From contig QIKV01000196.1 in assembly GCA_003233115.1 (NCBI GenBank), positions 1 through 55,106 on the forward strand: DNA of 55,106 nucleotides. Reading direction: 5' to 3'. Both the position numbers and the translations under genes were made by a program. Shown here in pieces: positions 1-8,125 of this stretch. The stretch's first letter is position 1. The number at the start of each line of letters is the position of its first letter. The stretch is from Oceanospirillales bacterium (lineage in GTDB: Bacteria; Pseudomonadota; Gammaproteobacteria; Xanthomonadales; SZUA-36). A model generated the notes under the pieces. The model worked only from the letters and a program-made list of their open reading frames with translations, was not told the origin of the DNA and made no database searches.

Positions 1-5
1 ACCCC

Positions 6-76
6 GGGGTCGGACTCAAATGCACGGACTGCGGTGTGTTTACTGATAGCTGTATGCCGCATTTGAATCTGACCCC
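6..76. repeat. Long imperfect inverted repeat downstream of the ppiC-like gene
   Basis: Positions 6-23 and 59-76 are inverted copies of an 18-base sequence (GGGGTCGGACTCAAATGC and its partner), matching at 16 of 18 positions, around a 35-base centre. A short direct echo of the TCTGACCC part follows at about 79-97. The pair would fold into a long hairpin just past the stop codon of the minus-strand isomerase gene. It may be a dispersed palindromic (REP-like) element or act as a terminator. No other full copy is visible in the window. Confidence 0.6.
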
Positions 77-105
77 CGTCTGACCCATGTCTGACCCCCG
101 TGAAT

Positions 106-1059
106 CTACTCTGATTCTGCACCATCAACCGCTGGGTCAACAGCATCATCACCAAATTGCCTTCTGATCATCTCTTTGAGTGCCGCTTCGGTCATCAGGG
201 CGTCCAGTGAGGTAAGACTGCTGACATAATCTTTCTTGATCCTGGCCTCGTGACGCTCGCGTTCAACCGCTATTAATTGATCCTTTACCTCGCTGAACTT
301 GCGCTTCACGGCGGGGATATGTGCATCCAGACGGATGATGTGATAGCCATACTGGGTCTTGACCGGCCGAGAAATTTCACCTTCTGATAAGGCAAATGCA
401 GCTTGCTCGAACGGCTTGACCATGTCGCCCTGGCTGACGCCTTTAAACACGCCATGGTTGGATGACGCGCTGGGGTCCTCAGAATATTGGGTAACCAGAG
501 CATCAAATGAAGCCGGATTATCAACAAGTTTCTGCCTGACCCTGGCAGCGAGTTCTTTGGCCTCAGCATCGGAGCGGTCCTTGGTAGAAATCAGGATCTG
601 GCTGACATCAATTTTCGGTTCGGACAACATCTCGTCCTGGTGCAACTGGTAGTACTCACGCGCCAGCGCCTCATAGTCTGCTGCAGGTTGCGAGGTCACA
701 TAGTATTGCAGCCAGGCTTGTCCGAGTTCTGCCTGTGCCGCCAGGCGCATCCTTTCCTGAATAATTTCCCGCTGGTCAAAACCGGCAGCACGCGCATCTT
801 CAGCCAGTTGAGCCTGCAGCAACATTGCATTGATCAGATCGCGGAAGCGGTTGCCATCGCGCAAGGTAGCGCGCCTCATGGCAGCAGGTATTTTATCTGC
901 CCGCGCGGCAAATGCCTGTTGCGTCACCACACCCTTGCCGCGCTGCGCCAGTATCTCACCGTCGTCAGGCTGGCCGCCCGCCTGACCACTTGCCTGGCCA
1001 CTGGCCTGCGTACTGAAAATGAACGTGATAACTAGCAGGGGGATATAAATTGGCTTCAT
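106..1059 (-). CDS. Secreted PpiC/SurA-type peptidyl-prolyl cis-trans isomerase
   Basis: A 317-residue protein with an N-terminal signal peptide (hydrophobic PLLVITFIFS, then Ala/Gln). A chaperone-like helical region follows, then a parvulin (PpiC) domain at about residues 150-250, recognisable by SQILIST, FDALVTQYSEDPSA, GDMVKPFEQAAFALSEGE and a GYHIIRLD end. The family catalyses proline isomerisation in the periplasm and helps fold secreted or outer-membrane proteins. The ATG has a GGAG site 8 bases upstream. The mature N-terminus begins with a small repeat (ASGQ, ASGQ, AGGQ) encoded by three 12-base units at 970-1005. It lies downstream of the T2SS operon and two secreted-protein genes but behind its own terminator, so it is probably a separate unit. 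A role in folding T2SS cargo is inference. Confidence 0.85.
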   Translation of the reverse strand: MKPIYIPLLVITFIFSTQASGQASGQAGGQPDDGEILAQRGKGVVTQQAFAARADKIPAAMRRATLRDGNRFRDLINAMLLQAQLAEDARAAGFDQREIIQERMRLAAQAELGQAWLQYYVTSQPAADYEALAREYYQLHQDEMLSEPKIDVSQILISTKDRSDAEAKELAARVRQKLVDNPASFDALVTQYSEDPSASSNHGVFKGVSQGDMVKPFEQAAFALSEGEISRPVKTQYGYHIIRLDAHIPAVKRKFSEVKDQLIAVERERHEARIKKDYVSSLTSLDALMTEAALKEMIRRQFGDDAVDPAVDGAESE

Positions 1060-1080
1060 GCTGAACTCCGAAAGACGTAC

Positions 1081-1116
1081 GCATCCAATTGCGCATCAAA
1101 TTACACATCAAATTAC
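1081..1116. repeat. Three tandem 12-bp units in the ppiC-like leader
   Basis: Positions 1081-1092, 1093-1104 and 1105-1116 are tandem copies of a 12-base unit (GCATCAAATTAC-like; the first copy carries three changes). They sit between the upstream terminator and the ribosome-binding site of the isomerase gene, in its promoter or 5' leader. They could be a repeated regulator site or simple slippage. Confidence 0.6.
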
Positions 1117-1126
1117 CTGGACTATT

Positions 1127-1158
1127 AAAAAAGCCGGGCACCCAGACAGGGATGCCCG
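1127..1158 (-). terminator. Rho-independent terminator after the Ig-like protein gene
   Basis: On the minus strand a GC-rich stem (CGGGCA at 1135-1140 with TGCCCG at 1153-1158, extended inward by CCC/GGG) is followed by six T residues (1127-1132 complement). It lies 25 bases past the stop codon at 1183, as expected for an intrinsic terminator. Confidence 0.85.
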
Positions 1159-1182
1159 ACTCGAATTCTAACACTACCTACC

Positions 1183-2142
1183 TTACGGGTTGACAACCTG
1201 TATCTTGACAGTGCAGTTGCCTGTACATGTTGCTGATGCAGGATCAAAACCATCCGTAAAAGTAAGGCTGAAATAATAGGTGGTGTTGGGTTGCAACTGG
1301 CAGGCGCCGGCCTTACCGTTTGTTGCCCAGTTTATTCCACCGCCAATTCCCCAGGAATAGTCACATGCTGGAGCAACCTTGAAATCGCCCGGGCACTCGC
1401 TGATAGCACCTTTCCTGATACCCGATGTTGAGGTGACACCGACCGAGACGAACTGACCGTTGTCGACGATATTACCGGTATTAAACTCGTATGCCTTGTA
1501 ACCCCTGGAGGGAATGCTGTCAAGACGGTTTTCGTAAATTGGCATTGGGAAATCAACCCCCCAGAATTGCAGCCACGTCTTCGTGGAGCCTGTCAGAGGC
1601 GATGCACTACAGGAACCCGGCACCGGCGGTGGAGCTGGGGTGTTGACCGTAACCGTGACGTTGCGTACCGCAGTATCGTTCGCAGCGCCGGTACAGGTCA
1701 AAGTAAACGTGTAAGAAGCGGCGGTCGCAATGGTGATGCTCGTTGACCCGTTCGGCACACCAATTGACTGTGCATTCCAACCGCCCACGCCACCCGATGG
1801 GGTGCACGATTGCGCATTGGTCGTGGTCCAACTCAGGATTGTGCTTTGGCCTTCATTAATGGTTGCAGGTGAAGCACTGAAACCCGTAATGGCAACAGCC
1901 CCCGGTGGTGGTGGCGTCACACTGTTTTTGGTGACGGTGTAACCGGGTATGGTAATGATATTAAGATCCCCGCTGGCCGGCAGGATGGCAATGGAACTGA
2001 TATCTGTTGCGGGTACCACCTGGCCATCAAAGTTAATATCGGCGCGAGTTTTACCGCTAATGACGGCACCACTGACAGCGGTTAATACAAAAACAAATTT
2101 AAGTCCGTTTGAAAATTTAAGTCCATTTAAATTACTCATCAT
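1183..2142 (-). CDS. Secreted protein with a bacterial Ig-like domain, function unknown
   Basis: Starting at the ATG-ATG pair preceded by GAGAGAGGA gives 319 residues; the open frame runs further upstream without a ribosome-binding site. The N-terminus is a signal peptide (FVFVLTAVSGAVISG) cut before ADINFDG. Residues of about 80-175 form an Ig-like/PKD-type unit (FSASPATINEGQSTILSWTT, paired cysteines, SYTFTLTCTG, VRNVTVTV). A Pro-rich linker leads to a Cys-containing C-terminal domain I do not recognise. An 18-base tandem duplication (2097-2132) encodes LKFSNG-LKF at the start. Its place behind the T2SS operon makes it a candidate exported or surface protein, which is inference. Confidence 0.7.
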   Translation of the reverse strand: MMSNLNGLKFSNGLKFVFVLTAVSGAVISGKTRADINFDGQVVPATDISSIAILPASGDLNIITIPGYTVTKNSVTPPPPGAVAITGFSASPATINEGQSTILSWTTTNAQSCTPSGGVGGWNAQSIGVPNGSTSITIATAASYTFTLTCTGAANDTAVRNVTVTVNTPAPPPVPGSCSASPLTGSTKTWLQFWGVDFPMPIYENRLDSIPSRGYKAYEFNTGNIVDNGQFVSVGVTSTSGIRKGAISECPGDFKVAPACDYSWGIGGGINWATNGKAGACQLQPNTTYYFSLTFTDGFDPASATCTGNCTVKIQVVNP

Positions 2143-2285
2143 TCCTCTCTCTATATGGTTTCGCCCGAAAAATTGGTATGCTGATATTGGTTTTGTGTGT
2201 CTCAGCATAGCTGGATATAGCTTGTTGTATCTTGTTAATTTTACCCGATTAACAAACTGTTAATACTCGGCAAACCCCGATATAA

Positions 2286-2310
2286 GAGAGGGCCGTTAGC
2301 CGGCCCTCTC
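2286..2310 (-). terminator. Strong hairpin between two secreted-protein genes
   Basis: A perfect 10-bp stem (GAGAGGGCCG with CGGCCCTCTC) closes a 5-base loop. On the minus strand it follows the stop of the large secreted protein gene by about 60 bases and leads into a moderately T-rich TTATAT. It is a likely terminator, although the U-tract is weak. Confidence 0.6.
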
Positions 2311-2369
2311 CCAGTACTGCGCTACATGTAACTACACTACAACATAGCGATTAGCTCACATTAAGGTCC

Positions 2370-3953
2370 CTAGAAGATAGGCGTACCCGCACTCAGCATA
2401 CGGGTTCCCCTGTGCTGGAAGATACCGCCGTAACTGGCCAGTAACAGATCACCACTATTCGGATCCACCACCCTGCCGTTGGCAAAGTTCTGCACTGCGA
2501 AGCCGGTAACGGGAAGACCTGTGAGGTTACCCAGGGAACGGGTTAACGTTCCGGCGCCAGGACCTACCACAATCTCGCCGCTACTATCAGTTATCGGGTA
2601 GTCAGCCAATTGCAGTCTGGCCCAGCCAAAGTCATAGCCCTGGGCGACATTGTCGATATTGTGGAAGTTCTTGGAGCCGAGGATCTCGGTTGCTGAACCC
2701 ACTGTGTCGACGTCACCAAAGCGAATCACGCTGGTCTCGTAGCAAAGCTTGAACGGAACCACACCGGGAATTTCCTGACCGGGGGGTGCCGGCGAAACGA
2801 TCGGTGGTACAGGCTTGCCAGCCTCTTTGCCAGGCGTGTCTTCTTCACGATCCCAGAGGCGATCCAGTACGACAATTTCACATGCGGGACCACCTGCACT
2901 GGCATCCCAGATGTTGGTAAACGGATTGATCGGGTCCGGGTCACCACTGGCAGGTGGATAAACATAAAACGCCTTGGTCGGGAAAGTAACAACCCACTCG
3001 GTACCCGCGTTAATTGCAGATTCGGTAATATATTCATTCATGATCTGGTCATGCATGAAGACGTAGGAAACCGCATCTACACCACGGCTGAAACTTGCGC
3101 CCATGGGGGAACCGTCATCCAGGGTTATGCTACCCCATGTGATGTCACCGCTGTTGAGGCTCGGCAGGTTTGAGCCGGGCTCCTGATGCAGAATATTCCC
3201 TGCCGCTACAGCGGTCGCGTATCCGTTGATGGCTTTCGCGTCGTAGCTGTACATGGCGCCGCCGGCTATGTTGACGATAGCCGCACCACCGAACAAACCA
3301 CCGGAAGGTGCTTCGAGATCGACAAATGGATTCACCAGCCAGTAACCTTTAGTGCTCGGATCGGTATTATCCTTCCACGTCCAGGCATCAACCAACTGTT
3401 GACAGTCATTCGGGGCGCCACCTGCTGTGTGGGTTGCAGCAACCGCTGAACTTTCAGATGTGTCGGTCAGGGTACCCATTTCGATCATTTCAAAATGACC
3501 TTCGGCGGCACGGCTGATATCCGATGAGCCGCCATCCTTTGCCATTTCATACGGCAGGAATGCCTGCATGCCGTTGCGTACACCATCGCTGTCGGTGTTC
3601 TCGTACAGGTACGGAACCGTACATGACGTGTCATTGATGACCAGGGACGGCGTGCCAGCATCGTCAACGATGGCTGCGGCCCATACGTCAAATGCAGACA
3701 TATACAGGTTGAAGTCAAGAACTTCTTGTGAGTTCTGGCCTTCCAGGAAACGGACCTTAACGGCTTTGGCTTTTTCAGATGTATTGACCACGGAAAGAAT
3801 GGTGGCATTGCCCCCATTCACCGTGTAGTAAGGGTAGATCAACACCTGGCCGAGGCCATCAGGATTAATATTGACTGCCTGAGCAGATCCTACAATACCG
3901 GCGGCTCCCGCCAGTCCTGCAAGTACTGCTGCTGTCAGATTCTTTCTGTTCAT
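2370..3953 (-). CDS. Large secreted protein of unknown function
   Basis: The ATG at 3953 has an AGGAG site and opens a clean signal peptide (MNRKNLTAAVLAGLAGAAGIVGSAQA), giving 527 residues; the longer frame adds 32 residues with no signal. The mature protein starts VNINPDGLGQVLIYPYYTVNGG and is rich in Gly, Asp and aromatic residues. It has few cysteines and no transmembrane segment, and it looks like a beta-rich extracellular protein. I recognise no named domain. It is encoded behind the T2SS secretin and lipoprotein genes but with its own spacer and ribosome-binding site. T2SS cargo is a reasonable hypothesis that the sequence alone cannot prove. Confidence 0.75.
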   Translation of the reverse strand: MNRKNLTAAVLAGLAGAAGIVGSAQAVNINPDGLGQVLIYPYYTVNGGNATILSVVNTSEKAKAVKVRFLEGQNSQEVLDFNLYMSAFDVWAAAIVDDAGTPSLVINDTSCTVPYLYENTDSDGVRNGMQAFLPYEMAKDGGSSDISRAAEGHFEMIEMGTLTDTSESSAVAATHTAGGAPNDCQQLVDAWTWKDNTDPSTKGYWLVNPFVDLEAPSGGLFGGAAIVNIAGGAMYSYDAKAINGYATAVAAGNILHQEPGSNLPSLNSGDITWGSITLDDGSPMGASFSRGVDAVSYVFMHDQIMNEYITESAINAGTEWVVTFPTKAFYVYPPASGDPDPINPFTNIWDASAGGPACEIVVLDRLWDREEDTPGKEAGKPVPPIVSPAPPGQEIPGVVPFKLCYETSVIRFGDVDTVGSATEILGSKNFHNIDNVAQGYDFGWARLQLADYPITDSSGEIVVGPGAGTLTRSLGNLTGLPVTGFAVQNFANGRVVDPNSGDLLLASYGGIFQHRGTRMLSAGTPIF

Positions 3954-4009
3954 TACAACACTCCTATTGTGTACACAGGGCTTTATTAAAGGTATAGCAC
4001 GTGTGCCTT

Positions 4010-4029
4010 TACCGCAAAAAAAAGCGGTA
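4010..4029 (-). other. Small stem with an eight-base homopolymer loop, possible terminator of the gsp operon
   Basis: TACCGC and GCGGTA flank A8 (T8 on the minus strand). The hairpin lies between the lipoprotein gene that ends the gsp operon and the next secreted-protein gene. The T-run is in the loop rather than after the stem, so a terminator role is uncertain. Confidence 0.35.
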
Positions 4030-4102
4030 CTTACACTTTGTTTTCGCACAATTGCAGGGTAATCTTACGATAAAACAAGCTGCATAGCAATAAAATATAG
4101 CA

Positions 4103-4528
4103 TCATTTTTCCGGTACCACGTACCAATGGCCACCGCTGCGCAACCAGTTTTCTTCTATTTTTTGGGTGGCGTTGAAAGATGACACCCCCGGAACCGCTC
4201 CAAAGGCAGTATAATCCAGGGAAATCGTTACCTTGCATATAGTTTCTGTGCAATCACTTTCAATATATCGCGCTTTATCCCACTTTACTTTCATGAGCAA
4301 CAAAAACCGCTGGTACTGCTTTAATGAAACACTGGAGCGGTAAGCCGGCGACAAATACTCATACGCAGCGGCATAATCATCACTCAACAGCGCATCCCAG
4401 CGCGCCATTGCCCGCTCCTTGATGGCATTCTCGGTGGGTATCGTGGTTGCACAGGCTGACAGAAACAAAAGGGTAACGCCCGGCAGCCATAGCAGGGTGC
4501 TCCTGCTGATATTAAAAAATCTGGTCAT
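4103..4528 (-). CDS. Small lipoprotein encoded directly after gspD
   Basis: A 141-residue protein with a textbook lipobox (LLFLSAC, Cys near residue 26) and Ala at +2, which predicts an outer-membrane lipoprotein. The rest (ERAMARWDALLSDDYAAAYEYLSPAYR ... GHWYVVPEK) resembles a small NTF2-like or DUF-type fold: a helical start with a Trp-rich, beta-stranded end. It begins 3 bp after the gspD stop and is therefore almost surely co-transcribed with the T2SS. It could act as an accessory or pilotin-like lipoprotein. No sequence motif of GspS pilotins is visible, so that role is only suggested by position. Confidence 0.7.
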   Translation of the reverse strand: MTRFFNISRSTLLWLPGVTLLFLSACATTIPTENAIKERAMARWDALLSDDYAAAYEYLSPAYRSSVSLKQYQRFLLLMKVKWDKARYIESDCTETICKVTISLDYTAFGAVPGVSSFNATQKIEENWLRSGGHWYVVPEK

Positions 4529-4531
4529 CTA

Positions 4532-6691
4532 TTAGTCCTCTTTGCGCAGGGTTGTGTGTTTGATCGGGGGTACTTTCTTGAACTCGGCCTTGATGTCATC
4601 ACTGACTGCCTGTAAGTCCGACACGTTCTCGATCACGGTGGGTGTGATCATGACGACTGTTTCGTTGCGGAAGGTGTTGGTGGTGGTGCTGCCAAACAGC
4701 CGGCCGATACCCGGAATGCGATTCAGGTAGGGCACACCGGTGCGACCCTTGCTGGATTGCTCGGATATCAAGCCGCCCAGGAATATGGTCTGGCCCGATT
4801 GCACCGCCACCTGAGTGGTCACTGTTTTGTTATTGATCGGTGGATTGCCACTGGAGGAGATACTCGGATCGATAGCACCGGGGCGGCTGACGTCCTGCGA
4901 GATATCCATGTAAACCAGCCCGCCCGGGTTAATTCTGGGTGTCACCGTCAGGGTCACGCCCGTGGCAACATATTGCGCACTGCTGATGACGTTGCCGCCG
5001 CCGATACCGGTTGAAATGCTGGATGACTGCACCGGTACCTGGGTGCCGACCGTAATGGTGGCCGTGGCGTTGTTGCGCACCAGCAATGTAGGCGCCGCGA
5101 TTGAGCGGACGTCGGTCACGCTGTCCAGTGCCGCGATGGTCGCCTGGACAAAAGCACGGCCGGCCCTGATGGGATTGGAGATGGTACCCAGCAGGTTAAA
5201 GCCCGAAGAACCGCCGCCGCCGAACTCGATGGTATCAATATATCGCCCGTTCGGATTGCCTGCACCTGGGGGGACCAGGTCAGGGTTATTGGTCAGGAAC
5301 CAGTTAACACCGAACGACAGATCCTCGTTCAATTCCACGTCCAGCACCTGCGACTCGATCAGCACCTGTAGCGGTTCCTCGTCAATCCTCTCAATCGCCG
5401 CCTCAATGGAAGAATACTGTGCCTGGGTGGCCTGGATCAGTAACGAATTGGTCTCAAGCACCGAGGTTATACGTATGGTGCCTTCCTTCGTAGACAGCAA
5501 ACCACCCGTGTTGCGGTTGTTTTGCAGGCCGCGACTATTTGCTGCCTGGCGGTTGCTGTTAAAGTTTCCAACCGAACTTCTTTGTACCGCCTGTAAACCG
5601 GGTGCAAGCGTGCCCGCGCTGGTATTTCTTCTGGGCGCAGACGACTGTCCGCCGAACAATTGCGTCAGGTAGTTCGCCAATACCTGGGCCTCGAGGTTCT
5701 TCACCCGGTACACGTACAATTGCACACCTGCGCCGGCGGCCCCGCGGTCGAGTGTTTCTATCCATTTTTTGGCTTTCTCAAGATAGGCTTCCTGTGGCGT
5801 TATCACCATAATGGAGCCCAGTCGTTCCAGCGGCACGAAGCGGAACATGCCGGCGAGCGGAGATTCCGCCTCCATGCCGAATATATTCGTCAATTCTTTG
5901 GTAATGGATTCCACATCCACCGTTTTTAACGGGTAAATACCGACCGACATGCCCGCCAGCCAATCTACATCGAAGATATCAACCGTCTGTTGGTAGTTAC
6001 GCAACTCTTCCTGGGTGCCGGCCAGGAAAAGCATGCTTCTGCCGGGGTCAACGCGCACCATGGCGCCGTCACGCACGTATGGCTCCAGGATCTTGGCCAT
6101 CTCAATTGCGCCGATATATTTTAATGGCACCACCCGCACTTCATAGCCCATGGCCTGGGCCTGCCTGCTCAGAACCGGAACCAGGTTACCCCGGATTGCC
6201 TGTGATATAGGCAATATGTTGTAACGTCCTTCGCTATAAACCATGGCGGCACCGTTCCAGCGCAGCAATAGCTCAAGAATAGGCATCAACTGATCCCGGG
6301 ACACCGGCCTGGAGGTCGAGAACGTCACCTGCCCGCTGACACCGGGGCCTATAACGAACGTCTTCTGCAGCACTTCGCCAAGGATGGTGTGGATCACCGA
6401 CTGCAGTGACTCGCCTTCAAAATTCAGGACAATTTCACCATCTTCCGAGACTGCGCTGAGTTTGCGTCTGGCGGCTTTCTCGTTGATAAAAGAACCGCTA
6501 CCGGGGTCAATCTCTACGTCTTTCACCCCACCCGCCTGTGACTTATTGACCGTTGTAGAGTAAATGGGCTCAGAGCTTTCTTCGCTGGCTACCTTGGTCA
6601 AGCGCTGGTGGGGCGCTTCGCGCACGCCCGGGTTCGATGCACAACTGTTGATCAGCAACAGTATCACCACCGCATATATCAACGATTTCAT
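4532..6691 (-). CDS. gspD: Type II secretion secretin GspD, lipoprotein form
   Basis: The outer-membrane channel of the type II secretion system. Starting at ATG 6691 (CAGGGAG upstream) gives 719 residues and a lipoprotein signal (LLLINSC); upstream in-frame starts would bury that signal. An N0 domain (about 80-160, GEIVLNFEGESLQSVIHTILGEVL) and N1-N3 repeats (NILPISQA, YIGAIEMAKILEPYV, VDVESITKELTNIF, YRVKNLEAQVLANYL) lead to the secretin barrel. The barrel has the family signature VPYLNRIPGIGRLFGS near residue 650. An Asn/Ser/Arg-rich insert interrupts N3 (RRNTSAGTL ... NNRNTGG). The Cys with Ala at +2 predicts outer-membrane lipidation, as in self-piloting secretins such as HxcQ. It follows the gspC/N-like gene. 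Confidence 0.95.
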   Translation of the reverse strand: MKSLIYAVVILLLINSCASNPGVREAPHQRLTKVASEESSEPIYSTTVNKSQAGGVKDVEIDPGSGSFINEKAARRKLSAVSEDGEIVLNFEGESLQSVIHTILGEVLQKTFVIGPGVSGQVTFSTSRPVSRDQLMPILELLLRWNGAAMVYSEGRYNILPISQAIRGNLVPVLSRQAQAMGYEVRVVPLKYIGAIEMAKILEPYVRDGAMVRVDPGRSMLFLAGTQEELRNYQQTVDIFDVDWLAGMSVGIYPLKTVDVESITKELTNIFGMEAESPLAGMFRFVPLERLGSIMVITPQEAYLEKAKKWIETLDRGAAGAGVQLYVYRVKNLEAQVLANYLTQLFGGQSSAPRRNTSAGTLAPGLQAVQRSSVGNFNSNRQAANSRGLQNNRNTGGLLSTKEGTIRITSVLETNSLLIQATQAQYSSIEAAIERIDEEPLQVLIESQVLDVELNEDLSFGVNWFLTNNPDLVPPGAGNPNGRYIDTIEFGGGGSSGFNLLGTISNPIRAGRAFVQATIAALDSVTDVRSIAAPTLLVRNNATATITVGTQVPVQSSSISTGIGGGNVISSAQYVATGVTLTVTPRINPGGLVYMDISQDVSRPGAIDPSISSSGNPPINNKTVTTQVAVQSGQTIFLGGLISEQSSKGRTGVPYLNRIPGIGRLFGSTTTNTFRNETVVMITPTVIENVSDLQAVSDDIKAEFKKVPPIKHTTLRKED

Positions 6692-6719
6692 TCTGACAGC
6701 ACTCCCTGTTTTGTGTGCT

Positions 6720-7544
6720 CTATCCATCCTTATTACCATTCCCGGGCTTGTCCTTTCGATTGCTTTTCATCAGGGCCTGGATTGCACTTTTGTAGTTCTG
6801 GGGTTTGGACGCCCGCCTGTCCTGGCCTGCCTGCCGGCCCGCCTGCTGATGGTTCTGTGCCTGCTGGCTGTCCTGTTCACGCCGCAATTCTTCCCTGCGC
6901 TGTGCAATTCGCTGGCGGATTTGTTCAGCCCTGCTCAGCGGCTGCCCATCCCCACCATCAGTTAGTACAGCCACGCCAGAACCGGTCTTTGCTACCGGCG
7001 CAGGCTTGGGCGGTTCTTTCAACTTGGTGTCGTTCACCTGCAGTTCCAGTTCCATTTTTCGGCCATCCCGCGATTCCAGCACCACGTTGCGGGGTTGAAC
7101 TGAACTGACCTGCCAACCCACGAATTGACCTGTCATGGGCTGGCCTTCATGCGCCATCACACTCTTCTGCTCTCCCTTTGCAGGCATCAGTGAAGCAATT
7201 CTCAGGCTGGGCGTAATGATGACACCGGTCAATCTGGCCTCCGGCGCATCCTCGATTTCGTTCGCAACCGCTTGCAGCGATGCGTCACCCTCCTGCAGCC
7301 CAATTACCGGCAACCGGGACTGGTTGAACACCGGCTTCTCGTTGATCACCTGAAAGTCACTCAGGGGGCCGATCGGGTGGGCAACCAAAGCAACTTCAAC
7401 GGCACCGCCGCGGGTATCTTTATCCGTGGTCTCTACTGCCACAGGCAAGGTCCAGACCACTGCCAGTACTGCCGCGAGCAGCAAAAACAGGGCGTTAATA
7501 CCAAGCAGCGCCACACCCAGTGGGTTATCCTGCAGCCACTTCAT
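6720..7544 (-). CDS. T2SS inner-membrane protein GspC/XpsN-like
   Basis: A 274-residue protein with a short cytoplasmic N-terminus and one TM segment (about 9-33, VALLGINALFLLLAAVLAVVWTL). A periplasmic homology-region-like domain follows (about 65-170, FQVINEKPVFNQSRLPV ... LTGVIITPSLRIASLM ... VVLESRDGRKMELEL). The C-terminus is charged and Gln/Arg-rich, with no PDZ domain. It sits between gspM and gspD, where Xanthomonas-type operons carry xpsN, a functional counterpart of GspC that links the inner-membrane platform to the secretin. Its end overlaps the longest gspD frame, but 28 bases separate it from the preferred gspD start. Confidence 0.8.
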   Translation of the reverse strand: MKWLQDNPLGVALLGINALFLLLAAVLAVVWTLPVAVETTDKDTRGGAVEVALVAHPIGPLSDFQVINEKPVFNQSRLPVIGLQEGDASLQAVANEIEDAPEARLTGVIITPSLRIASLMPAKGEQKSVMAHEGQPMTGQFVGWQVSSVQPRNVVLESRDGRKMELELQVNDTKLKEPPKPAPVAKTGSGVAVLTDGGDGQPLSRAEQIRQRIAQRREELRREQDSQQAQNHQQAGRQAGQDRRASKPQNYKSAIQALMKSNRKDKPGNGNKDG

Positions 7545-8125
7545 TTCAGATACCCTGAAACATTAAAGCGTATGTCGAGCGCACTCTGCACTGCGGTTAC
7601 CGCGCCCCGGGTGCGACGTCGCGTTCTTGGCTTGATGATATTCAAATCATCTACCAGCATCAGCGGCGTACCAGTTTCCATGCCATACAGAATCTGCAGA
7701 AAGTCTTCCGCCTCACAACGCATCCGGACATTGACCGTGACCTTTTCGAAACGCTCCTGCACCCGTGGGTGCACCGGCTGCCGGCTGACGATCTGACAGG
7801 ACTCATTCGCCTGGGTACGCACCAACTCTCCAATGCGGCCCGACATGGCAGCCGCCGCCTCATCAAATTCAGGCTCTTTGAGAAACAGGTCTGCATCTTT
7901 TTGTGAATTACGTATCTGGCTCAAGCGCGCCTGCAACGACTCACGCTGGGCGGCCACGGCCAGGAAGCGGTTGAATTGCACACGTAAATCAGCAATTTCC
8001 CCTGCGTACTCCCGGTGCCGCAGTATGAACCAATGGAACACCAGTAAATACACCACCAACAGCGCAATGACCAGCAGCATAATTGCCGTTGTTTTTGAGT
8101 TTCTCTGATCAGGGATAACTTGCAT
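7541..8125 (-). CDS. gspM: T2SS platform protein GspM
   Basis: A 194-residue bitopic protein. One TM helix (about 14-33, AIMLLVIALLVVYLLVFHWF) is followed by a coiled coil and a ferredoxin-like periplasmic domain ending VTVNVRMRCEAEDFLQILYGMETGTPLMLVDDLNI. This is the layout of the GspM family of T2SS assembly-platform proteins, which partner GspL. Its stop overlaps the gspC/N-like start by 4 bases and its start abuts the gspL stop, showing translational coupling. Confidence 0.85.
   Translation of the reverse strand: MQVIPDQRNSKTTAIMLLVIALLVVYLLVFHWFILRHREYAGEIADLRVQFNRFLAVAAQRESLQARLSQIRNSQKDADLFLKEPEFDEAAAAMSGRIGELVRTQANESCQIVSRQPVHPRVQERFEKVTVNVRMRCEAEDFLQILYGMETGTPLMLVDDLNIIKPRTRRRTRGAVTAVQSALDIRFNVSGYLK

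Noticed and set aside
4962-5672. 236-residue open frame on the plus strand
   Set aside because: It is antisense to the clearly real gspD and its composition mirrors the opposite strand.
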